From Botryotinia globosa (taxonomy: Eukaryota; Ascomycota; Leotiomycetes; Helotiales; Sclerotiniaceae): a DNA stretch of 64,000 bases. The position numbers and the translations under genes are program-made. The first letter of the stretch is position 1. Each line of letters opens with the position of its first letter. The notes beneath the pieces were generated by a model that worked only from the letters and a program-made list of their open reading frames with translations, searched no databases and was not told where the DNA came from. The stretch spans positions 248,001 to 312,000 of the forward strand of contig RCSZ01000021.1 in NCBI GenBank assembly GCA_014898425.1, read 5' to 3'. Of the stretch, positions 48,362-62,346 are shown one piece after another.

Positions 48362-51300
48362 GGCTGCGATTGTAATGTTGTGGTTGTTCTCAATTGATTA
48401 TCGTAGTTGTGTTTATACTCGTCCGAGTAGTTATCGATGTATAGGTATGGAGAGATAAGCTTATCAGACTTGGACTCGTCTAGACCTTGTTCTTTGACTT
48501 TGACAATGACGATGATGATTTAATTAATTGTATGTTATGTATGGATGGATGATGAAAGAAAAAAGAAAACCTCAAAAGTTAAAAAAAAGAAAGGGATCAT
48601 AAGATATTTATTCTATTTACTCAATCTAAAAAACTTTTTACATGGAACATAAAATCTTTACTGCCGAAGCATAAAAACCTGTTATATGACAAGATATCCA
48701 TCTTAGCTGAGCTTGGTAAGGGGAAAAAAGAAGATTAGCATGGCAGAAGTTAGAACCTTCTTTCCGAAAAAGTTCCCACCCCGATCTACCTAGGCAAAGT
48801 TTTAAACTCCATCTCCATGCTCCGTAAAACGACCATGGACGAACTCCATAGTCGGGCAAAACTGGGAGAGTGATACCGATTTTAATTTTATGCCGTTGAA
48901 TGTGAGATCCACTCATACGGGTGGATTAGATTATAGTAATAAGTACAGTATCTATCCATTTTTGACATCAATTCAATAATTCGATAATTTGACAATGTAA
49001 CAAATTACAATGTAACAATTTAACAGTTTTACAGCCATCTAGATTCTAGAAGTTCCATCTAATCGTACTCTTCAATCTGTAGCTAGACTCATGAACCCTT
49101 AAATCCATTTCGATTTTAATCTCCTATTGGCCAACTCGCCAAATTTCGTGCGTATGGAGCTAAGCTACTGTATAAATTCTATGTATGTATATCACTTTGA
49201 CAGCACGTTTAATAAGCTCTTGTTCATGAATGTTCTTCTGCAGTATGCTTACAAAATCCGTATATGCTTTTAGACTAACATCATGTATACTAGATTTATC
49301 ACCATTGCACTCGCGTTTGTCTTCTTAAGATGGAAGGGTTTAGATATCGGATAATATACATCGGCTAATAGACAGATGAGAACTACACAAGTTGATACTC
49401 GCAATCTCTAATTGCAATCCTCATTCAACCCTTGAATCTCTCATCATCATCATCATCATCATCATTATCATCATCCAATCTTCACTCACAATCATGCCAT
49501 TTCTCATTCATCTTTCCTCCTTTTCGCTCTCATTTAGTAAGCCTCCTATGTACATCTCCTCTCACTGAACTCACACACCACCATCACCATCACCATTCTA
49601 CCCCTAGCCTACGTCTAACACACATCCATAGACCTTAACACCGGTCCGCAACCTACAATGTCCGCTCCGACTCCCGGTCGAGTATCACAAACACACAAAG
49701 ACAATGCAAACAGAAAACAGAAAACTCAAAACTCAAAACTCAGCCCCAACCCTTACCTCAGCTTACGTCCTTACCGTTACCTCGACCACACTTTGTCAGA
49801 CTACAATTCATCAAATCCCGCCCAGTCGGCTATCGGCATTTACACACACCCAAATATTCCCACCCAACCCGCCTAAACCCATGAGCCGATCACTGATCAA
49901 ATAAATAACCACACCGCAATAAATTCCAAACCTCCAAGCCCCCATGTCATGTAGCGGGACCTCCGTATTTTCAAAAAGTTATGCAAGAACCCTTGTTTTG
50001 ATTACCAATGCATCGACTTTGAATTCCGAGCACTTCGTACAGTATTCCGTGGTCACTATGTCATCACTCTCAGATTTGCTTTCTACTCCATGATCTCCAT
50101 CTCTGTACATACTCCGTCCCAAAATCCAAAAAATGCCGAAATGCATAGTTTCTATGAAAAGTAAAAAGTGAAAATGAGAAATGACATAAGAGGCGTTGTA
50201 AGTTGTAACCTTAATACCCATCCATATCCACCACACCTTCAAACTCGATAAACCTATCTATTCCCATCCACATCTCCATTATATCCTACAGATACCAAAA
50301 CTAACATATCTAGATACATACTATACTCAGCACGTCTCGAATCTTCCATCCCATCCCATTCTCGTCCTTCCAAGCGCTCGTTTCCTTTCCTTTCCTTTCC
50401 TTTCCTTTCCTCCCACTTCCACCCATTTTCACAATCCAACCCAAATCCGAAGATCCCCGCTCACCCACGGATACCATCGGCATTCCATTCCATTCCATTC
50501 CATCCATTCCTCTGCTCCTCCCCTTCAACAAACAACAAACAACGACAATAAAAATAGCTCAAACCAAAGACCAAATACCAAATCAAATCAAAATCAGATC
50601 CAAAAACAAGAATTAGAGCGAATTCAAGAGGGAAAATACACCTATGTTTATATTTAAACATATACTTAAATATACACATATACACATAAAATACAACATA
50701 CAACACCAATCTAAACCCCATCACTCAGCCACTCAGCCACTCGCTCGCTACTCCTCTCTCCCCCTTTCTCCTCTCTTATTCATTCCCATCTCTCTCCTTC
50801 ACTCCGCCCCCTCGCCCCCAAAACGAAAATACTAATTCCAACCCCAACCCCAAAGTAAAAATTAGTAGAGAGACAGAGTTGGAGAAAACCTCTATATATC
50901 TATCTATCTACCTACCTATTAAAATTCTCTCGCTACCCCCCTGCCCCTTCTGCCCTCTTCCTCGCCTCCCTCTATGTTCCCTAAAAGAAAATATAAATTC
51001 TAATTCTAAATCAACTCGTCAAAATACTTAATTTATTCAGATTCAATTCCAATTCCAACTCTAGTTTTAGAGAATAAACCCCCCCCCCCCCCCAAAAAAA
51101 CATACAAGTAACTATCCACCTAAATTCACTCGCTACTTCTTCTCTTTCTCTCTCTTTTATTACCCCCTCTTCCTTTTATACGCCTTCTCCCCTTTCGCGC
51201 TAAGAACATCATATCCAACTACAACTTCAACTTCAACTTCAAATATAATTCCAATTCTAATATCAATTCTAACTCTCAGAAAACCTATTTCCAATTTCCA

Positions 51301-52199
51301 ATACTAGTTTTAGCAGAGAGAGAGTGAGGGAAAATTGGGGAGAAAAAAATTAATTAATTTTTGAAAAAAAATCCTATTTATTTATTAATTCCCTTATTCA
51401 TTCCACTCGTTATTTCTAAATCTCCTTTTTCTCCTCTCTCTTCCGCCTCTTTTTTACTTCATTCTCCCCTCGAAATAAAACTTTAATTTTAACTCTCATT
51501 CTAATTCTATCTCTCAAAATCAAAATTAAAATAAAAACTAATTATTTATTTATTCATCTATTCAAATTAAAAATATATAATATATATAAAAAATAATTAT
51601 AACTTTTACAGACATTAATTAAATTATATATAATTTAAAAATACAATTTATTAATATGATTCATATAAGTCTATAAAGTTTTATAAATACTCTTTAAAAT
51701 AAGAAAGTTATTAAAGATTGTAATAAAAAACACAGTAATTTAAATTATTGAATTTCTATGCTTGAAACCTTAAAATAAGTGACATTACTTTTTCAAAAGA
51801 AGTAATTTTTATGAATTTTTAGTTTAAAATTTAATATCTTTTCTAATTCTCTATAAAATTGTTAAAATAAATATTATTCGAAAACTTTTTTTATTCAATT
51901 AATTATCAAATTTGCAAAATCAAAATATATTGATTTATTAAATTATTAGTAATAAAAGAATTGATTAAAAGAAAAAAGTATTTTTTTAATTCAATTCAAT
52001 AATTTTGCTAGCTTTTAATTTATTCGATTTGATTTCGATTTTTTTTAATAATTTAATGTATTATAAATATTATTGTAATATATAATATAAATCAATTTCA
52101 GCTTATTTAGTATAAATTTATAGAAGTTATATTCAATTCTAATATATCCTATATATCTTTAATGATTTCGCCGAATATCTATTTACATAATCTCTATAC
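48362..52199. other. MFS 5' flank and pyrimidine-rich gene-free region
   Basis: 3.8 kb without a supported gene. Holds CAT repeats (49440-49475), TTTCC repeats (50385-50412), a run of 16 C at about 51080-51096 and long C/T-rich stretches on the plus strand. From about 51500 it becomes AT-rich and RIP-like. Confidence 0.6.
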
Positions 52200-52594
52200 T
52201 TAGGGCTCATTCGGATCGTTTTTTTAATTTATTATCAAAATGAATTTGATAGATCTGTTAATTAATAGTTTAATCTATATTTTGTATATTTTATTAATAT
52301 TGAATTTTAGATTAATAAATTTACAAAATGTAAAGTAATATATATTAATGAAATACTAATTAAAGTTTTATTATAGATTTGATAAAATTATTATATAAAT
52401 TTTTAAATTTGTTGATTAATAAAATATAACTTTTTATAGCTCAATATTAATACTCGATAAGTTTATATTGATAATATATATTAATAATAAAATTCAAAAT
52501 AATTTTGTAGATTATATTAGTATTCAGTAAGTACTTATTTAGACTATATTTATTATCAACATCGCCTAAAAAAATCGATCCAAACGGGCCCTTA
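52200..52594. mobile_element. Harbinger/Tourist-like MITE (389 bp)
   Basis: Element 52203-52591. Left terminus GGGCTCATTCGGATCG; inverted right terminus GGGCCCGTTTGGATCG; both continue into a T run. The flanks are exactly TTA on each side, the 3-bp duplication of PIF-Harbinger transposons, and the GGGCCCGTTTGG terminus fits that superfamily. The interior is AT-rich and non-coding. Confidence 0.85.
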
Positions 52595-52879
52595 TCTTCC
52601 ATCTATTCAATCTCCCCTCTCCCCTCATTTCCTCATTTCCTCTCCCCCCCTCTCCCTCTCTCCTCCTCCTCTTCTCTCCCCTCTTCCCTAAAAACAACCT
52701 CCAAACAACAAACAACAACTCTAATTCTAACTCCAACTCTACCCCCTAAAACCAAAAAGTCTCCTCTCTCTCCTCTATCTTCTCTACTTTATTCTCTCCT
52801 CAAAGCAAAGCTTTAATTTTAATTTTAGTTCTAATTTTGATTCAATTATAAGATAAGAATTAATAGGCTGAAAAATAGT

Positions 52880-53125
52880 AAGAAAATAAGAAAATAAGAG
52901 AGTAAGAGAGTAAAAGAATAAAAGAATAAGAAAGTAAAAAAATAAGAGTTTAAGAAAAAAAAAGAATAAAAAAAAGAATAAAAAAAAGAATAAAAAAAGA
53001 ATAAAAAAAAGAATAAAATCAAAGAGTAAAAGAGTAAGAGAGTAAGAGAGTAAGAGAGTAAAAGAGTAAAAGAGTAAAAGAGTAAAAGAGTAAAAGAGTA
53101 AAAGAGCAAGAGAGTAAGAGAGTAA
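52880..53125. repeat. 8-bp satellite, AGTAAAAG/AGTAAGAG
   Basis: About 25-30 imperfect copies of an 8-bp unit in several sub-arrays, one broken by (AATAAAAAAAAG)-like repeats. The minus-strand Phe/Leu/Ser frame over it is an artefact. Confidence 0.9.
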
Positions 53126-53283
53126 GAAAGAAAGAAAAATTCTATCTACCTACCCACCTATCAAAATCCTCTTACTACTCTTCCTCTCACTCCTTCTAAG
53201 TTCTATTCCTTCTTTTCCCTTTCTATTCCCTCTCTATTCCCCCTTCCCTCTCCCTTCTTCTAAATTCTCTCTCTCCTTTCTCA

Positions 53284-53395
53284 TTTCCTCTCTCATATCC
53301 TCTCATATCCTCTCATATCCTCTCATATCCTCTCCCCTCATCCTCTCCCCTCATCCTCTCCCCTCATCCTCTCCCCTCATCCTCTCCCTTTTCCA
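53284..53395. repeat. TCCTCTC-based minisatellites
   Basis: Four copies of a TCCTCTCATA-like 10-mer run into five copies of TCCTCTCCCCTCA, so one array appears to have grown out of the other. Confidence 0.85.
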
Positions 53396-54600
53396 TTCTT
53401 CCTTCCTCCCATCCCTTGCCCTCTTTCTAAATTCTCCCCCCTTCTGAATTCTCCCCTTCCCTCATCTCCTCCCTCCCTTATCTCTTTTCTCATTCTCCCT
53501 AATCTCATCTCCTCCCCTCCCCCTTTCCCCCCAAAACCCCAATCAAAACCCCAACTCCAATCTCTACACTATATCACTATCCATATCACCACACCACACT
53601 ATAATATACCATACCACACCATAATATACCACACTATATCCCATATCCCACCTATCTCAATCATCTATCTCAATTACCTACCTCAACCACCTATCTCAAC
53701 CACCTATCTCAACCACCTATCTCAACCATCTATCTAAATCAAATACTAAATACTAAGCACTAAGCACTAAGTACTAAGCACAAAGCTATTCATAAGATAA
53801 ATAGAACTAGAATAGAATTAGACTAAATCAGATCAAATTAGATCAAACCAGATCAGAACAACTAGAATCAGAGCCGAGCCAGAGCTCAATAACTCCTTAC
53901 CATTTATACTATATCATATATCATCCCATCACATCCCACCACACAACTTACAACCAAAACCATTACAACAATCCAAATTATTTGAACTACCTAGGTAGGT
54001 AAATTTAAAATTTCTCTCATCTACATTAATAACTTGGTACTTCATACTCAGTATTGTGTCTTGGGCTACACTACACTATAATAGACATACCAATTACCAT
54101 TCCTTGTGTTGCATTGGTATCATATCATGCCATTGTATTTCCCATGATTTCCTTTCCAATGTCTTTCTACTTCCTTCCTCTCCCTTCATACACCTTCATG
54201 TAATGTCAATCCACCAACTTCCCTCTCAGGTCTCAAATCAGATGCCAAGTTTAAACAACGCCCCTATAACAACACGCCATGGAATCTTCTATATATCAAC
54301 ATGGCGCGCTTTCATCGCCACGCGAAAACCACAAGAAACGCTCATGTCAATAACCATGCAACCGCATCAATGAAACAAACATGCCCAATTCCTAACAACT
54401 CCTTGCTTGAATATAATAACAAACACCATATGCGCCTTCCATGTCAAATTAACATGGTAAAATCGTGTACATGTTGAGAACGAAGTTCAACAATACATTT
54501 CCTGCATCGCTCCTTCAAGACGTGATGATGAAAAATTTCAAAAATTGTCATCATGCTTCGGAAATGCAACTCCCATTCCCCATCGTGATATCATATCTTT

Positions 54601-57600
54601 TCATGTCTCCAAATCAGAATGTTCGTCTACATTCTCCTCGACCGTTTCATCTACCTCTGCTACCTCTTCCACAGCAGGGTCATTCACTTCCTCAAAATCC
54701 GCATCTGCTTGCGTCATTCCATTTTGACGTTCCCAAACTTCTCTTCTGATTCGTTCATCTTTTGCAACTCTTTGCCTTTCAACTTCCTCGAAACCTCCAG
54801 ACTTCTTCAATTTTCCTGATTCAACAAAAGAGGTCAATTCTTTTTGCAGAACATTGCCTCGGCGACCCTCAAGTTCCTTTTGTCGAAGTTTTTCGGCACG
54901 CTCAATGGCTTCAAGACGATTCTCGTGATTTGGTTGCAAGGCACGAACTTCATCAAGAACACCTTCCTTTGCCGCGGCAGGATCAATTGGATCAATACGA
55001 TTGAGTTTGGAAAGACTTCGACCGGTACCGATGTGACTTGGGGATCCATCCTTCAATTGTTCCTTAGTAGCTTGTTCAACGAGTGCAAAGGTTTGTGCGG
55101 CCTTCTCCAAATCATCTTGAAGATCTGCTGCAAGGTCTTCTTGCATTGTAATCTCTTCACGATCATTGCAAACGGTCTCCAATTCCTTCTCCCAGATCTT
55201 GGTCCAGATTGGTCTCTCACGTTTCAAGAAGTCTTGCATCCTCTTCAACTCTATTGTAGCTTGAGAAATATCCTTGGCAACAGTCTCCAATTGCTTAGGA
55301 AGAGGTCGTACACCACGCTGTACGACATCTTTTCGTAGATCTTCAACAATATCTTGAAGATCATCCACTTGCGCAACCAACTTATCGGAATCTTCGCTGA
55401 GGTTCTTCTTTCCACCATTGACATAAGAACGTCCAGAATCACCATTGATGTCTGGAATGACAGCTTTAACAGCAACGCTTTTGACGGAGCTAGCCTTGGT
55501 GCGAATCAAAGCCATGGAACTTTGAATATCAGATTGGAAGCCAGAGTAAGTCTGCCTGAGTACTGCAAGATCTCGACGAAGGCTTTGAATTTCACTAAGT
55601 TGAGCTTGGCCATTGGCTTTCGATGGGCTGGTGTTGATGCCATTGGTGATACGTCCAGTGTCGATCATTGACATTCTTGAAGAACTAGGTGGCGCAGATG
55701 CGATTCGAGCCATTTCCTTCGCGGCATCTTGTTGGCGATCGGACACTCTTTGAATTGTAACTTGTTGATCATCCACTGCTGTTTTGACACTCTCGACCAT
55801 CTTCTTCAATCCTCCTAGACTATCATCAATGTGTCGCTTCACTTCATCTAGAACTTCAATATTTAGTACAAGTACAGAACGATCTTTGATATCTTGAAGA
55901 TCTTCCAATTCATGACGAACACCAGATACCGGGTCTTGAATATAAATCTCGGGTAGATCAACACCATTGTTGTGGGTGTTCCAGGCAAACTTTTCAATGA
56001 AAGCCAGTTGCAGTCTTGCCATAGATAAATCCTTGTATCCATCAGCAAGGACAAACTTCTTAACCTTGGTCTTATATTGTAAGAAAATTGTTATCTCTTT
56101 ATCAGGTGGAGGTGGAGAATCTTCGGGTGTAAATTGCCTAGCTTGGCTGCCATAAGAAGGACTTTCTCTTTTCGAAGGAGATCGCTTGTGTTGGGGGGCT
56201 TGGGGAGGTTCAGAAGTAGCCTTTTCTTCATCTTGATCTTGATTATCAAAGTTTGGAAGAACATCAGGAGGTGGCCCATTGAGAGTTGCACTTGGTCCAT
56301 CATAATCATTAATGGACTGTCTTAACTTGTCTTCTGGGGTCTTGACTATAGGAATATCCTTCGAGGGTGGTTCTTCTGGCTGCTGAATTGATGACTCTTG
56401 ACTATCTTCAGCAATCACACTTGGCTTTCGAACTGGGGATGTCTCATTCTGAATCAGACGAGAATTTGTTCGACCGAGACGTTGATCACGATTTTGAACT
56501 GCTCTCAGAGACTCCCTGGCATCATTGCGTCCTCTGTTTGGAATTGGCGAGTTTTGTGGAACAGGCATCATTGGAACTCCATTTGGAGATGCCCCAACCA
56601 GCTTTGAGATTTGATAAGCAGAATAACGTCTCGAGGCTCTTCTTTCCAAATCCCCCCCTTTTTGTAAAGCTACCAATGCAGCATTTGTCTTTGGCGGTGG
56701 CGGAGGTGGTGGAAAATTATCCACATTCAAAAGATCAGGATCATTTGGACGTGGCATTGGGATAGAGACTTCATCTCCAGGATACGGTGGAACAACAGGA
56801 ATGCTTTGCATGGTTTGGCTTGACAGTGTAGATTGATCTGAAGATACTGAACCTCGAGATGAGTCCCTCGGTGGTCCAGCAGCTCTTCTGCTTGATGATC
56901 CTGAAGCTGAAGACATCCTCGGAGGTATGTTAGAGTCGGCTGAAGATTGTCCTTTGCTTCCCCTATCATTTGCCACACCCGACTCCCCTTGAAAATTATT
57001 TTCCAACCCTTGATTCAGTAATGTAGTCAGCCCAGTGCTGTTGCTCGCAATGCTACTGAGGCTTCCATTTCTAGGTATGGTTTCTCCATTTTGTGATGCG
57101 CTATCTCTCCCTTGTTTTTGCCGCAGTTTTTGTTGCTTCCGCTTTAAACCATGAAGAAGGGTAATGATTATATCTCTAATTCGAGGCAGGTATTTCTCCA
57201 AGCTCTCGACGCTTGCTTCTTGACTGAGCGTTGATTCGAGTATATGTCGGAGCAACTCTGGTACGTTCCCCAAATCCGAAGTATCAACATTTATTGCTGT
57301 AAATGCCCGACAAGCAATATTGAACTCATATCCCAAGCGCACGTAAACATCCGAAACTTGTGCGTCTGTCGCTTGATGTCGAGACCATTGTGTGAGGGTT
57401 TCGAGAAGTTGTTTCGTGGCGACCAGAAGATGTGTTACGCTCTTTTCGATCTGAGATAATGGTGGGGGGTTTTGACCACTTTGACTACTACTGCTTGTCG
57501 TAGGTTGACCACCCTATTCAGAAATGAAGACGTTAGCATGCATTCCCGCGGAACAGATCATTGTCGCATAAGGCGAATCAATTATATCAAGGGGCGCCAA

Positions 57601-57779
57601 TCACTTACATTTTGTCTTCTTCCGGAGTGATTGCTCTGAACAGACTTGGTCGAAGCCGTTGAATTCCTTGGCTGGGGACCTAAACTTGGAGAGATAGCCC
57701 TGGCGGATATTGTCGGAGGTGGACCAGGGGAATCCGATGCTGGCGATCGTCTTTGAACGGGTCGTTGAGGTGCTTGCAT
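54601..57779 (-). CDS. bud6: Bud6/Aip3 actin-interacting polarity protein
   Basis: Two exons, 57779-57609 and 57513-54601, with a 95-nt intron, give 1027 aa. Bud6 is a formin co-factor that binds actin monomers and Bni1 at the polarisome and hyphal tip. The N-terminal half carries SQIEKSVTHLLVATKQLLETL and LGYEFNIACRAFTAINVD (the conserved N-terminal helical module), then a long disordered Pro/Ser-rich region with a poly-Pro run (PPPPPP near 57000-56700, on the minus strand). The C-terminal half is the AIP3 domain: IFLQYKTKVKKFVLADG, LSMARLQLAFIEKFAWN, then extended coiled coil (HELEDLQDIKDRSVLVLN, LKRERPIWTKIWEKELE, NRLEAIERAEKLRQ), ending in an acidic tail (EEVAEVDETVEENVDEHSDLET). Start: first Met of the only open upstream exon. 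Confidence 0.93.
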
Positions 57780-60572
57780 TTCTGCGACCGATCTATTTAT
57801 TGATATCCTAGGGGAAGTCGAAAGGAGGATTCAGCAAAGAGTCAGCGCGCCATGCACACAAGTATCCTACAGTAACCAGAGTTATTTGGCAAATCAATGC
57901 AATTAGATGCGCTCCTCTGATGCGAAGGGTAGGAGAGAATTTCGCGGCAAATTAATGTGAATCCTTCTTGGTTGTGGTAAAAGTTGTTTAAGTACGTAGA
58001 TAGGTACCAATTTGACTGGATTCAAATCAAATCAATTCAGGTCAATCAATCTACACGGCAGGTGAGTGTCTCATGCAAGTGTGCCAGATCACGCTAGTTT
58101 AGGCGAAAAGGTTTACTCAGGTGGTGAAACCTTTCTGACTGGGGAACGTTTACAAGAGGGTAGGTCCGAGCTTTTGGAGAGAGATTTACAGTGGAATCAC
58201 ATGTTCAAGGGTAGATTGAGGGCAGGAGGGTTTGAATAAGTAACGTGAGTGCAGTGGGACTAGGACAAAAGGAGATTAGTTGGATGATAAGTAAGCAAGT
58301 AGTATATTATTATCTTTATAACCTAAACCTTTATAACCTTTATACCTTTATACCTTTATAACCTTTATACCTTTTATGATTAGGTAAGATTCGAAAGATT
58401 CAATACATTACTGAAGTTGTCTAATAACATAGAACAACTTCGAACACCTCGATGAAAAGCACACTTATTACCTAGTACTTACTTGGGCATTCAGACATCC
58501 AATTAATCATTTTAATCAAGTCCAGTTTGGATTTCCATTTTCAGACATTCCAATGACAAGGACCCCCCCTGCCATTCCAATTTTGGGCTCATTCTGCTCC
58601 TGTACGAAAGCATTTTATATTAACAGACCAACCTCTTTATTTTAACAACAACCATAGGTAGGTAATCCCATGAAGAAAGTGTGTTCTCACCAATGCAGGT
58701 GTTCTTCATATAATTACTTCAGACAGCTGGAGAGACGAAGCACTAGAAGAGAGTTAGAACACAACCTTGGAAGTCACATTTATACATACCCCCAGTAGCT
58801 TCTAGAAGTCAAACAAGGCGAAACCAGCTCTGAAAGGGGACCGCTATCACATTACTTGGTCTCAATGTGGATGAAGGGATGAAGGAAGTAGAGCTACACC
58901 AGCATTTCAAGTTAGCCTCAAGCCCAATTGACATTACAGATATCAATCGGTCTTGTGAAAGTTTCTTGCTATATGAACCCTCCGTCAACCTTGTCAAGTT
59001 CAAATTACTTCCCGAAGTCAACAATCGAGAGAAAGCATTCCAGACTTAAGTCTACCGTTTGAAGCGTATCAAGCACCGGGCGGTCCTTTACTGCTTACTC
59101 TATAATCCCAATCACGTATAATCTAGAGCGATACCCACAACCAAGGTCTCAGCTCAGGTATCAGGTATCACTGCGCTCGAGGTACAAGTCGGGTATTTCC
59201 ATACCGCGCGGCAGTGACAAATATTCAACAAATGCAAACCCGTCCAGGCCGCATCCCGAGGCCGTGGGGACATGCAAGCCTTTTTCCTCTGATTGGTTGT
59301 AAACTCGAACCTGGTGCAGATGAAGATATCCGAGAGAAAGGAAAGGTACAGCAGACAAACATCAGAATGACCTGGGAATCCTCAACAATTTTGCATAGGA
59401 TTCGTTGATCGTGAGGGATTACTGGGTGGGATGAAAACAACAGCTTTCGCTATCTTTGAGATGCTCGATGATGGACTCAGCTCTAAATAACGTCAAGCTT
59501 TTCCTTTCTTTCCATACGAGGTCCCGACCTATGCGACGTCATCCATAATCTTTGTAACGTGGCCGAGTACCAAACTATCCCAAGCCCGTTCGACTGTATG
59601 GAACGTGAGAGGAGAGAGCTATGTAAGATGCACGAAAAGGTCGGGTCATATTTGAATATTCCATGCAAGTGTCCCATCCATGTAGGGATTCGAAGCTCAG
59701 GCCTGTGTTACCAGACATTTCAATATACCTTATGAGCTTATGAAAGCGCTCGGGACCTTGAAGAAGAGGATGGAAAAGCATTTTAAGATTTGGATCGCCT
59801 GGCCTGGGTACGATCAGACCATTTCATAATGTAGGAAGCGCTGTCGCAGCTTGGTTGTCTCGAGGAATGAGAATCCTTTGATTGATTGCCTAGGTAACCA
59901 GCCGATTGTCTATGGGTTGAGCTATGTAGTTGAATTTACTAAATCATTGTAGAGTATCTGATGATTGTATGTATACTCGTATACTCGTATACCGATTTAG
60001 ACTATTTTATTCAATACTTTATCCTTCATGGGAATGTCTATATCTATATACCTATCTATACCTGACTACTAGATACCTCCTATGTAACGCCCCATGGAAT
60101 AAATATAGAACATCCCTCGTCCATCATCCATCATCCATCATTCATCTTCATCAGCCATCATCATGCTCATCAACTTATACCTATGCAAGTAAGCCTGCGC
60201 ACCAAGGAAGATTCTTGTGCCATGGTTACAGCACGCACATCTCCCACCAAGGCCAAAGAATGTTTGTTCGTATGTGACCCGAGCGACCCAAATGGACCTC
60301 TCTGCCCCATGTTGAATGGAAAGATTGGAATGGCATCTTTGCATTTACGATATTGAGGTACTCAGCCTCTCTCCGTTGGGTCTTGACTCTCTAGATACTC
60401 GGTTGTGCATCATCTCTTTTCCCTCTCCATGTGAAGAATCAAAATCAAAATCAAAATCAAACCACGCCCCTTTCGTACCTTTAGTCAACCCTCTGGAATT
60501 TCATACTTGCTGTTACTGTATTCAATTTGAGTTCCCCATTGTGATGTGATTGAATGTTTTATTCATGTGGTT

Positions 60573-60607
<35 letters not shown>

Positions 60608-62346
60608 ATCTACAAGACACACACACACACACTATCGACATCCCATCCCATCCCATCCCATCAAACCCCCATTCGGATTAACGCTCCCGTCTATCGACAC
60701 TAGGATATAATATGTACCGGATCCCCGAGATATTAATAACATGGAGAGGGAAGAAGGCTTGACGGGTGATGGTTAAATGGATTTGGGGTCGTGGGACAGC
60801 GAAGTTCCTTGTAGGATGGATGGTCGGAGTAGGAGTAGGAGTCGCAATGGATTGTGTTGAGCTTTTCATCCGGTGGTCGGTTCGAGACGTCGGGGACTGA
60901 ACTGGTACGGCTGTTATATCATATCATTAACTAATAAATCATATCATTAACTAATAAATCAATCTTCACTTGTTATTGTCAATGATCCCTTTGCAAACCT
61001 CATCCTCGAGATTGAAAGTACAACTTGAAGTTCTCTTGCCGTAGAATTACTAGGTAGGTACTTTACTACATACATATTCTTCTACCTCTCTACCTACCTA
61101 CCTACCTCCCTCTCTACCTACCCACCCATCTCTTGATAAACCCAGGCCCCAATCCCCGAGGACATCCTGGTGAACTACCCAAATCCAACTACCTACACTC
61201 CCTCCTTCACCCGAACCACCCCCTTTCCAAATTCTTACTAACATTTCCCCTCTTCTGAAGGATCCAAAATAACCAGCACCAGTACCAGCACCACCACGAC
61301 CACTACCTACCACGACCAATACCACGACCACTACCACGACCACTACCTACCACCTCCACCTCCACCACCACCACCACTTTCCCCCTCCCAACACTCACAA
61401 CTTTCCATGATTGTTTGATCTGTTACGATATACTGTAACCATCTTCACTCGTCACGAAAGGGAGAGTAGTGGAGGTCTCTTTGATTTGGATTCCATTTCT
61501 TTTCTTTTCTTTTCTTTTATCCCCTTCCCTTCTCTTCTTCTCTTCTCTTCTCTTAATTCTTTTGACCATCCGAGGTGAGACAAGATGCTTCTTTCAATTC
61601 CCTCTACACACACATACATCCATCCATACATACACACACGCACACACGTAAATGTCATTATTATTATACTACTAATAATCATAATCATAATGTTGATTAT
61701 AATAATACACTTTTACAACAACCCCAGCCTTTCTTTTTGACACGATTGATTAAGCTGGGAGCTTTCGCAATCAACTCAAACCACCACCACATACATCCCA
61801 ATTTCACTTCTTTAGTTACTGCAATTGTGCATGACACTGCATGTATGCTAACCACATTCCTTTTCCATTTAGAATTTTATCTTCGACTTGGGACCAGTTC
61901 CTCATTGAAACCCCAGATTATTCGCGAATCCTCCAGCCTTGACACCACCACCACGCACATATTGGGCGCGATTTGAGAAGATCAAAGGAAGGGTGTGTTT
62001 TGGAGATATCCATTTGTGTGGTATGTATTGGGCCCTTTCCCCTCCATCTCTCTCTTCCCCAGCTATGATTTTCTATCACTCGCTCAGTCATCGATTGCAT
62101 GCATGGTTGACGAAGTGCTTTGCGCATTTATTGTGCGTTGTGTAACCCAAAGCCGAATCACACTCACCTTGCCTACCTACCTACCTACCTTCCTACCTGC
62201 AACATTCACCTTCAAATCTTATACGCACATGGATTGGGTTACTAATTTATTTCCTCTTCAGATATCTCTTCCAATAGATCATACACATACCACGGCAGAA
62301 TTCAAGAGAATTGAGAAGATACACATCTGATCATCACTTGTTGAAT
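57780..62346. other. Divergent intergenic region, Bud6 to LsmAD gene
   Basis: 4.6 kb shared upstream region without a supported gene. It contains tandem arrays: TTTATACC units (58313-58375), a 20-bp direct pair AATCATATCATTAACTAAT (60913-60958), GAT repeats (60571-60608), a CACGACCACTAC minisatellite (about 61285-61345) and CTAC repeats near 61085 and 62175. The C/T-rich stretch at 61080-61560 probably belongs to the LsmAD gene's promoter or leader, as is usual in ascomycetes. Confidence 0.55.

Larger units (their letters stand above)
52595..54600. other. Satellite-rich, pyrimidine-biased gene-free region
   Basis: No gene supported. Contains the satellites listed separately at 52880-53125 and 53284-53395, plus shorter arrays of CCACCTATCTCAA (about 53685-53730) and TACTAAGCAC-like units (53745-53785). 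It lies downstream of the Bud6 3' end. Confidence 0.6.

Noticed and set aside
52846..53109. Phe/Leu/Ser-rich frame
   Set aside because: Translation of the 8-bp satellite.
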